Source of the DNA: an uncultured Sutterella sp.
GTDB lineage: Bacteria; Pseudomonadota; Gammaproteobacteria; Burkholderiales; Burkholderiaceae_F
Length of the DNA: 43,503 bases
NCBI GenBank assembly: GCA_949282745.1
Contig: CASDQM010000017.1
Coordinates: forward strand, 1-43,503
Reading direction: 5' to 3'
Shown here piece by piece: positions 38,492-43,503 of this stretch. The first letter of the stretch is position 1; every line of letters begins with the position of its first letter. The position numbers and the translations under genes are program-made. The notes beneath the pieces were generated by a model. The model was not told where the DNA came from and did not search any database. It was given only the letters and a program-made list of their open reading frames with translations.

Positions 38492-39448
38492 TCAGCCCGC
38501 CAGGAATACGTTTTGTATCACCGCCACCCAGACGGGGAGCGTCACCATGGCGGCGAGCGTGTGGGCCGTCGTGACTTCCGCAACGATCGGGGCGTTGCCG
38601 CGCATGCTCGCCGTCATCACGTAGCAGGACTGCGCCGTGGGCAGGGCCGCAAAGACGAGAAGCGCCGCGGCGCCCAGGGGTTCAAGTTGGAAGAAGTACG
38701 CAGTCCCGAGGGCGACGAGCGGCACCGCGACGAGGCGTTCCACGGTCGACGCCGCGATGAGCGGGAAATGCGCGCGCAGGTTTTCAATCTTGAGACCCGC
38801 GCCGATGCAGAGCAATCCCATGGCGAGCGAAGAGTTCCCGAGGGACTTGAGGAAATGCATGAGCACTTCCGGAATCGGAATCGCGAAGACGTTGACGACC
38901 AGCCCCGAGACGGTCGCGATGATGAGGGGATTCGTGAAGATCGTCTTCACGGTCTTCTTCCAGAGCCCTCCCTTCATCTGCGAGTTCTCGGCCCGCGCCA
39001 CGGCGCCCGCGAGCGCACTCACCGCGATGGAACTCGAAATCGGAACCCAGAAGGCCATGAGGAAGGCAAAGAACGCGAAGCCCTCTTCGCCTGCCAGACG
39101 CATGATGATCGCAAAGCCCACGTAGCTGTTGAAGCGGAAGCCGCAGTGAAAGACCGAGGCGTGCGTCACGTCGTCGGCCGGCACGATCTTTCTGACGAGC
39201 CACGAGAGAAGGACCGCGAGGAACATGGTGCCCACGGCCACCGCGAGGAAGTAGCCCGCGTCGGCGAGCGAGAGTTTGGAGTTCGCGACCGAGGTGAAGA
39301 GAAGCGGCGGAAAGAGAACGTAGAAGACGATGTTTTCGGCGCCCTTCCAGAAGCCTTCGTTGAAGTGTTGGCCGAGCTTGCCCTGCTTCAAGAGATAGCC
39401 GAGCAGGATGATGAGGAAGTCGGGAAGAATCAGAAGAACGCTGAGCAT
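38492..39448 (-). CDS. AEC-family (auxin efflux carrier-type) transporter
   Basis: 318 residues, ten hydrophobic segments with the central loop typical of AEC proteins. Family marks are 'LPDFLIILLGYLLKQ' at the start, 'GFRFNSYVGFAI', 'NPLIIATVSGLVVN' and 'LPTAQSCYVMTASM' near the C-terminus. Bacterial AEC proteins export or exchange organic anions such as malate or malonate. It lies 55 bp upstream of bcp on the same strand. The substrate is unknown. Confidence 0.88.
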   Translation of the reverse strand: MLSVLLILPDFLIILLGYLLKQGKLGQHFNEGFWKGAENIVFYVLFPPLLFTSVANSKLSLADAGYFLAVAVGTMFLAVLLSWLVRKIVPADDVTHASVFHCGFRFNSYVGFAIIMRLAGEEGFAFFAFLMAFWVPISSSIAVSALAGAVARAENSQMKGGLWKKTVKTIFTNPLIIATVSGLVVNVFAIPIPEVLMHFLKSLGNSSLAMGLLCIGAGLKIENLRAHFPLIAASTVERLVAVPLVALGTAYFFQLEPLGAAALLVFAALPTAQSCYVMTASMRGNAPIVAEVTTAHTLAAMVTLPVWVAVIQNVFLAG

Positions 39449-39585
39449 GAAGGGATCGTCGGAGCGGGCTACGAAAAATGCGAATCTTTGGATCTTACGC
39501 TATGACCCGGACTTTGTCTCTATCGACTATCCCTAGCGGTTTCTCAAAAAGAGGAAGCCGGCGAACCGTCCGGAAAGCCGGACAT

Positions 39586-39626
39586 GAAAAAAGCGCCTCC
39601 CGCAACCCGTATTGCGAGAAGCGCTT
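39586..39626 (-). terminator. Terminator of the Hsp20 gene
   Basis: Minus-strand arms AAGCGCTTCTCGCAA (39612-39626) and TTGCGGGAGGCGCTT (39591-39605), then a six-T run. Confidence 0.88.
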
Positions 39627-39669
39627 CCGGGAAGCGCCGCACTTGGGCGGCGCTCACCCGATCATCGCG

Positions 39670-40113
39670 TCATTCGATCATGATGGTCTTCTTTTCAGGG
39701 ACCGCGGCTTCCTTCTTCGGAAGCGAGATCTGCAGGATGCCGTTTTCGAACTTCGCCTTCACGTCTTCTTCCGTCAGAGCGTCGCCCACGTAGAAGGAGC
39801 GGGAGAGCGAGCCGCTGTAGCGTTCGCGGCGCAGATAACGGCCTTCTTCCTTGCCGTCCTTCTTTTCAAGGCTCTTCTGAGCGGAGATGGTGAGGTAACC
39901 GTCCTTCAATTCGGCCTTCACGTCTTCCTTCTTGAAGCCCGGCAGATCGATGTCGAGTTCGTAGCCCGTTTCGGTTTCACGCACGTCGGTGCGCATCAGA
40001 CGGTCGGCGCGCTTGCCAAAGAGCGGATCGCGGCGCTGCGGCATGTCCATGAACCCGAAGAAGTTGTCGAAGTCATCAAAAATGTTGTCGTGGTACAGAG
40101 TCGGAACAAACAT
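39670..40113 (-). CDS. Hsp20 / alpha-crystallin small heat-shock protein
   Basis: 147 residues. The alpha-crystallin domain runs from about 45 to 135: 'RTDVRETETGYELDIDLPGFKKEDVKAEL' (in pieces), 'LTISAQKSLEKKDGK', 'RRERYSGSLSRSFYVGD' and 'ENGILQISLPKKE', where G-x-L is the conserved motif. The N-terminal 'FDNFFGFMD' and C-terminal 'KKTIMIE' (I-x-I) are the oligomerisation elements. The start at 40113 has GAAAGGAG upstream. A consensus sigma-32 promoter lies 139 bp upstream, so it is a heat-shock gene. A 5' leader of about 130 nt with several hairpins follows the promoter. Confidence 0.95.
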   Translation of the reverse strand: MFVPTLYHDNIFDDFDNFFGFMDMPQRRDPLFGKRADRLMRTDVRETETGYELDIDLPGFKKEDVKAELKDGYLTISAQKSLEKKDGKEEGRYLRRERYSGSLSRSFYVGDALTEEDVKAKFENGILQISLPKKEAAVPEKKTIMIE

Positions 40114-40251
40114 AGCTTTCTCCTTTCGTTTGCCCGTCCTTGGACCGGAGGTCTCGCGGAACCTTGGCGTTCCGTCGGCCCTCGATGCGAGGGACATCGT
40201 TATGTTTTCAAAGGGGCTTTGGAATCTCTTCCTTCCCCCTACACCTCATAG

Positions 40252-40277
40252 ATGGGGTTGAAGTCCCCCCGTTCAAG
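40252..40277 (-). promoter_or_regulatory. Sigma-32 (heat-shock) promoter of the Hsp20 gene
   Basis: Minus-strand CTTGAA (40272-40277), 14-bp spacer, CCCCATCTA (-10 core CCCCAT at 40252-40257). This matches the RpoH consensus at every strongly conserved position. Confidence 0.88.
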
Positions 40278-40407
40278 GGGAAGAATGCAACAAGATGTAT
40301 CAGGCTTTTCCCGCCCTTTTCCTCTTCTCTTCCTCGCGGGGCGCACGAGCCTGCTATCCTTTTCCTACCGCGCTTTGCGCACCAAAACAAGACCCAAGGA
40401 GAACCTT

Positions 40408-40968
40408 ATGGACCCGTACGTACAATCGCTTGCCGGCCTTTGCCGTCATTTCGCCCTCTTTTTCCGCGGCGCCGCCGATGAAACATGGTACAAGGCCTGG
40501 CCGCAGGTGGCGGGCGTGCTCCTCGCCCCCGCCGACGCCGCCGAACCCGTCGCCGTGGAAGCGCTTGACCCGAAGGCCGTGGCGCAGAGCGAAGCGAAGC
40601 TTTTTTACGGCGTCTCGAGCGTGACGCTCCCGCTCACCGAAAGCTCCTGGTCGAACGCCGCGCAGCTCTACTGCCAGACGCAGACCTTTGCGACCCGAGC
40701 CGCCTACCGTGAAGAAGGTCTCACGCTTACGGACGACCTGAACCTTCCGGAAGACCACCTCGGGATTTCGCTCGAATTCCTCGCCTACCTCATGGAAAAG
40801 GAAAAGAACGACCGCGCCCGCCTCTTCCTCGCCGAGCACATCCTCAACTGGTGGCCCCGCGCGTCGGAAGCGATCCTCGCGCGCGACGACTCCGAGCCGC
40901 TCCGCCCGGTCGTCAAGGCCCTCACGGCGCTTCTCGACGAAGTGAAGGCGACGCTCGAAGAAGCCTGA
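40408..40968 (+). CDS. TorD/DmsD-family molybdoenzyme chaperone
   Basis: 186 residues, all-helical, cytoplasmic. The family signature 'DDLNLPEDHLGISLEFLAYL' (E/D-x-x-x-x-x-P-x-D-H) is intact, with 'FLAEHILNWWPRASEAIL' as the second block. TorD-type proteins bind the Tat signal of molybdoenzymes and guard them until the cofactor is inserted. The ATG at 40408 has AAGGAG upstream; the longer open frame to 40252 overlaps the divergent Hsp20 promoter. It is divergent from Hsp20. Its client is not in the window, since a mobile element begins 2 bp after the stop. Which reductase it serves is unknown. Confidence 0.85.
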   Translation: MDPYVQSLAGLCRHFALFFRGAADETWYKAWPQVAGVLLAPADAAEPVAVEALDPKAVAQSEAKLFYGVSSVTLPLTESSWSNAAQLYCQTQTFATRAAYREEGLTLTDDLNLPEDHLGISLEFLAYLMEKEKNDRARLFLAEHILNWWPRASEAILARDDSEPLRPVVKALTALLDEVKATLEEA

Positions 40969-40970
40969 TT

Positions 40971-41170
40971 GTGAACTCTCCCCAGCCAACGCTTGCGCTT
41001 TTGGCTGGAGCTTCCGGTTTCACAGCCTAGGTGGACACAGGAAGATTTCCCGTGTCCGGCTTAGGCTCCGCCGGCTTCGCAGCTCCGACATCGTCGGCGC
41101 GCATGGATCGGGGCGTCCCACCCCTACCTTGTCCATCGCTCGATTCGCCTTTCTTGCGCATGCGCAAGAG
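40971..41170 (-). ncRNA. Candidate omega RNA (reRNA) of the TnpB element
   Basis: In TnpB elements the guide RNA is made from the 3' end of tnpB and the right end. Here this segment is strongly folded on the minus strand: a GGACAC / GTGTCC hairpin (41033-41057, within the last codons of tnpB), CCGAC-gat-GTCGG just upstream, ATGGA...TCCAT further upstream, and the right-end hairpin CCAGCCAA / TTGGCTGG (40982-41008). The guide would be the flanking minus-strand sequence below 40971, the reverse complement of the torD-like gene end. The 5' limit is an estimate. Confidence 0.5.
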
Positions 41171-42385
41171 ACGCTTTCGTTCTTTGGACTTCTGTTGGTC
41201 ATCAAAAATCTGCTTCACAGCCCGCGAGGCGATGTTCATCGCCGCAACCTGGTCCGCAGTGAGTTGATGATCTTCATTGAAACGGCAGTCGGGGTTCGTG
41301 CAAGCAAAGAGCGCCTGGTCAGGGCGGTTGCTGCTGTGTGTGTGCCCGCATTTCGGGCATTGCTGACTGCTGTAGGCGGCCGGCACGGTAACGACGAGTT
41401 TTCCGTGTCTCAGCGCCTTGTACTGGGCATAAGTTAAAGTGCGACCCCACATGCCCTCGTATTGGATCGCTTTGTGAAGGCCCGCCTTCGCCGCTCGTCC
41501 GTTGGGCAGAGGTTTCCCTGCCTCGTCGTACTTCGGCTTGGGAGCGGCCATCATGTTCTTGATTTTCAGATCCTCAAAGGCAATCACATCCGCATCGGGA
41601 TTGGAAACGAGAGCGTGCGAAGTCTGGTGCGCAAAGTTTTCCCGAACATTGCGCCCGTACGTATGAGCATCGTTGATTTTGCGGCTCGTTTTGCGACTTC
41701 CCTTGCTGTCCCGTTCTTGCCGCGAATGTTTCTTTTGGAGCCTCTTGATGCGCTTGTCCTTGGCGCGCATGCGCTTCTTTTCACTGCGCTTGAGACCAAA
41801 GCCCTCCGTTTGCGTCTGCAGGGGCGTAACAACGCCTCTGTCGCAACCGACCGTACGCGCCAAAAGCTCCTCGGGCGTTTGCATTCTCAAGCGAGCACGA
41901 ATCTCGTCCTCCGTCTCGGGAAAACGATTTTCATCAGATGCCTCAGGCGAACTGAAGGAAACAAAGAGCTTGCTTCCCTTCGTCTTGACATGGACGGAGT
42001 TCGGCATTTCGAAAGAACGGTGCGCCTTGAAGCGGATACGCGCCACCCGACGCCGGTACTTGCCCACGACAAAATTGAGCTCATACCATCTGCCGCCAAG
42101 ATCTTTGATCGTGAAGAGTTCCGATGTAAGCCAGAGACTTCTGTCGGCGGCTTTGATGCGTTTGGTTCTCGGTTTCTGCGTCAAGCCGGATTTGGCACCA
42201 CTGACCGCCTTGATGTAAAGAACCGCTCCGTTTCGCAGTACCTGCCCGGGAACATCCTCCAGCCACTCGATATGGCGCTTCTTCGTATAGGGATCCGTCA
42301 GCAGGTGCGAATACTTCTGATCCGCCTTCGGAATATCCCCTCCGAAGACTTGGTAAACGATAATGTCCTCAGGCTTCCTGGACAC
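41027..42385 (-). CDS. tnpB: RNA-guided nuclease TnpB (OrfB), IS200/IS605 family
   Basis: 452 residues, start GTG at 42385 because an in-frame stop lies just upstream. The RuvC acids are present: Asp182 in 'TVGCDRGVVTP', Glu271 in 'VIAFEDLKIKN' and Asp378 in 'LTADQVAAMNI'. A zinc ribbon (C343-P-K-C346 ... C362-T-N-P-D-C367) sits between the last two. A basic helical bundle ('RSEKKRMRAKDKRIKRLQKK') follows the first acid. With all three acids intact it is likely nuclease-active and not a repressor-type derivative. The last 70 residues after Asp378 are low in complexity and Arg/Lys/Pro-rich and coincide with the structured RNA end. No TnpA lies nearby. Confidence 0.9.
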   Translation of the reverse strand: MSRKPEDIIVYQVFGGDIPKADQKYSHLLTDPYTKKRHIEWLEDVPGQVLRNGAVLYIKAVSGAKSGLTQKPRTKRIKAADRSLWLTSELFTIKDLGGRWYELNFVVGKYRRRVARIRFKAHRSFEMPNSVHVKTKGSKLFVSFSSPEASDENRFPETEDEIRARLRMQTPEELLARTVGCDRGVVTPLQTQTEGFGLKRSEKKRMRAKDKRIKRLQKKHSRQERDSKGSRKTSRKINDAHTYGRNVRENFAHQTSHALVSNPDADVIAFEDLKIKNMMAAPKPKYDEAGKPLPNGRAAKAGLHKAIQYEGMWGRTLTYAQYKALRHGKLVVTVPAAYSSQQCPKCGHTHSSNRPDQALFACTNPDCRFNEDHQLTADQVAAMNIASRAVKQIFDDQQKSKERKRLLRMRKKGESSDGQGRGGTPRSMRADDVGAAKPAEPKPDTGNLPVST

Positions 42386-42926
42386 GTGACTTCATCAGCT
42401 ACCGTTCGTCCGGAAAACTAGTTCTTTAACAACAAGGAAATACGCTTTTCAAAGCATCAGCGGAACAAGGGCTTTGCCCTCTCCGCCTTCGGCGGATTCA
42501 CCCAAGGTTTTTCTAGCCCGTAAGAATACTTTAGATCTGCCGTAACTGCCTGTTTTTACGGGAGTTGTAGACTTGTCTTTGCGTGGATAGGAGAGGTCCG
42601 ACTCCACGTGCCCGCGAGAATGCGCGGAGAGCCAAAGCCCCCGTGGCTTTGGCCCCAAAAGTGTCGGCGGTCACGCCGTCGACACTCCTTCCTCCTGCCG
42701 GCGATGACGTGTTTTGGGTCACCCGGTTCGCTGTGGATGGCATCCGCCTTTTCTTGGGGGACAAAGGGATTGGTGCTGATGATGTGTGATGCCCGTCTTT
42801 GCGTACGGCGCCTCGCCGCAGGCGGGTCGAGCGTCACATCCGTGAAGGGTGAGGGCCTCCTGAGACCCTTGGTCTTTACGGCGTCTAACCGCCAAATGTT
42901 CTAGCACAACATTAAAGGAGGCCCTC
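42386..42926. other. Structured intergenic DNA between the TnpB element and the IS110 recombinase
   Basis: 541 bp without a gene but full of hairpins: TCCGCC-ttc-GGCGGA near 42480-42495, CCCGTAA...TTTACGGG (42518-42563), GCCAAAGC...GCTTTGGC (42631-42653), and AGTGTCG...CGACACT (42660-42686). The left end of IS110 must lie within it. The last 146 bp form the folded leader described separately. Confidence 0.55.
42781..42913 (+). ncRNA. Candidate bridge RNA in the IS110 left-end leader
   Basis: IS110 elements encode a bridge RNA in the non-coding end before the recombinase. This stretch folds as: stem 42781-42786 with 42835-42840 (6 bp plus 4 bp after a bulge) enclosing hairpins CCGT/ACGG and CGCCT/AGGCG; a second stem 42840-42844 with 42877-42881 and inner stem AAGGGT/ACCCTT (42845-42850 with 42865-42870) closing a 14-nt loop; hairpin GGCG-tctaac-CGCC (42880-42893); hairpin AATGTT-ctagcac-AACATT (42895-42913). 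Guide loops cannot be assigned without the other end and target. Confidence 0.5.
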
Positions 42927-42927
42927 A
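42850..42927 (+). promoter_or_regulatory. Loop-to-ribosome-binding-site complementarity in the IS110 leader
   Basis: Loop bases TGAGGGCCTCCT (42850-42861) are perfectly complementary to AGGAGGCCCTCA (42916-42927), which holds the ribosome-binding site and the first base of the start codon. Pairing would block translation of the recombinase. Confidence 0.55.
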
Positions 42928-43503
42928 TGCCAAATCTTAATCAATCTCGCGACTTCACGTACATCATCGGCATCGATATCGCCAAGTCTGTTTTTCAGGT
43001 TTACAGCTGCAACACGCAGACCGGAGAGATCAGCAACGTGCAGATCAAGCGAGCCAAGTTGCTTGAGCATTTCGTCAACCGCGGCAAGTGCCTGATCGGC
43101 ATGGAAGCATGCGGTAGCTCCCAGTATTGGGCTCGAGAGTTCCAGAAACTCGGGCACACCGTTCGGCTCATGGATCCCAAGCGGGTCAAGCCGAACGTCC
43201 GACACAACAAGAGCGACCGAGCTGATGCCGAAGGCATTTACTGGGCCCTGGTGAATGGCGTGCAGGCTGTCGCTGTTCGAAACAACATCGAACAGGACAT
43301 TCACACCTTGTTGACGATGCGTTCGCGACTCATGACGTTGCGAACGGGCAACATCAACCACGTGCGCGGCCTGCTCGCGGAGTACGGTCAGGTCATGCCC
43401 AAGTCGCCGGCCCAGTTCCTCAAGCATGTGAGCGACAGCATCAACAACCTCGAAGGCGAGGTCGACTCGCTCGTCATTGACATGTTCCGCTCGCTCGTCG
43501 AGC
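42927..43503 (+). CDS. IS110-family DEDD recombinase/transposase, 3' end outside window
   Basis: The first 192 residues are visible. The RuvC-like DEDD domain shows 'IIGIDIAKSVFQVYS' (first Asp near residue 17), 'LIGMEACGSSQYWAREF' (Glu near 60), and 'VRHNKSDRADAEGIYWALV' (Asp pair near 104). This is the N-terminal arrangement of IS110/IS1111 recombinases, which join DNA guided by a bridge RNA. The following helix-rich region 'IHTLLTMRSRLMTLRTGNIN' with 'HVRGLLAEYGQVMPKS' matches the linker; the C-terminal serine-containing domain is beyond the window. AAAGGAGG upstream sets the start. The long non-coding leader points to the IS110 rather than the IS1111 group. Confidence 0.92.
   Translation, partial: MPNLNQSRDFTYIIGIDIAKSVFQVYSCNTQTGEISNVQIKRAKLLEHFVNRGKCLIGMEACGSSQYWAREFQKLGHTVRLMDPKRVKPNVRHNKSDRADAEGIYWALVNGVQAVAVRNNIEQDIHTLLTMRSRLMTLRTGNINHVRGLLAEYGQVMPKSPAQFLKHVSDSINNLEGEVDSLVIDMFRSLVE

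Larger units (their letters stand above)
40971..42440 (-). mobile_element. IS200/IS605-type element with TnpB only (IS1341-like)
   Basis: The element carries tnpB but no tnpA transposase gene. The right end (low coordinates) is placed at 40971 by the drop in structure after a CCAGCCAA / TTGGCTGG hairpin and the final GAGAGTTCAC (minus strand), directly beside the torD-like stop codon. The left end is uncertain; a small hairpin GCTTT-tc-AAAGC near 42448 may mark it, and 42440 is an estimate. There are no target-site duplications, which fits this family. Confidence 0.55.

Noticed and set aside
1-43503. tRNA or rRNA genes
   Set aside because: No cloverleaf or rRNA sequence was recognised on either strand while reading the window; a covariance scan would be decisive.

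Overview
The window looks like a chromosomal segment of a high-GC, host-associated betaproteobacterium, most likely a gut Sutterellaceae (Burkholderiales). The grounds are the codon use, a Burkholderiales-type trimeric porin, a periplasmic flavoprotein reductase next to a small tetraheme cytochrome, Tat signals, a TorD-like chaperone and heavy investment in peptide and amino-acid uptake. This placement is inference from gene content and not from a marker gene. No rRNA, tRNA or CRISPR array was seen.

Layout. 1-4.6 kb (minus strand): a peptide-type ABC importer operon (binding protein, permease, M20 amidohydrolase, second permease cut by the window edge). A possible tiny transcription unit lies upstream. 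4.8-6.9 kb (plus): a MATE exporter and a type A chloramphenicol acetyltransferase. 6.9-11.2 kb (minus): an exported TenA-like protein, an AGCS amino-acid symporter with a perfect FNR-type box upstream, an AbgA-like M20 hydrolase and HU. 11.8-18.4 kb: acetyltransferases, an orphan hybrid histidine kinase with a small partner gene, LD-carboxypeptidase, a TadA with a long extra N-terminus, and a three-gene plus-strand cluster ending in an AAC(6')-like gene.

18.4-23.9 kb is the most distinctive metabolic block. Two tandem Crp/Fnr-type regulators face a Tat-exported flavoprotein reductase, a tetraheme cytochrome c and a porin. Together they suggest a regulated periplasmic anaerobic respiration of an unidentified organic acceptor. 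The active site keeps some fumarate-reductase residues and has lost others. 24-30.7 kb (plus): C69 dipeptidase, a second AAC(6')-like acetyltransferase, surE-nlpD, and a complete polar amino-acid ABC importer. 30.9-36 kb: a GNAT gene bracketed by long GAACGTTC palindromes, an ExaC/AldB-like aldehyde dehydrogenase, RlmD, an AIM24-family protein, and a strong candidate for an unannotated small RNA (promoter plus terminator, minus strand). 36-41 kb: a Tat-exported six-repeat protein, MetQ, Bcp, an AEC transporter, Hsp20 behind a sigma-32 promoter, and a TorD-like chaperone.

41 kb to the end is mobile DNA. A TnpB-only IS200/IS605-type element sits directly behind the torD-like stop codon, with a structured right end that fits an omega RNA. 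Then comes the 5' part of an IS110-family recombinase. Its leader folds into a branched RNA that fits a bridge RNA, and a 14-nt hairpin loop in it is complementary over 12 nt to the recombinase ribosome-binding site and start codon.
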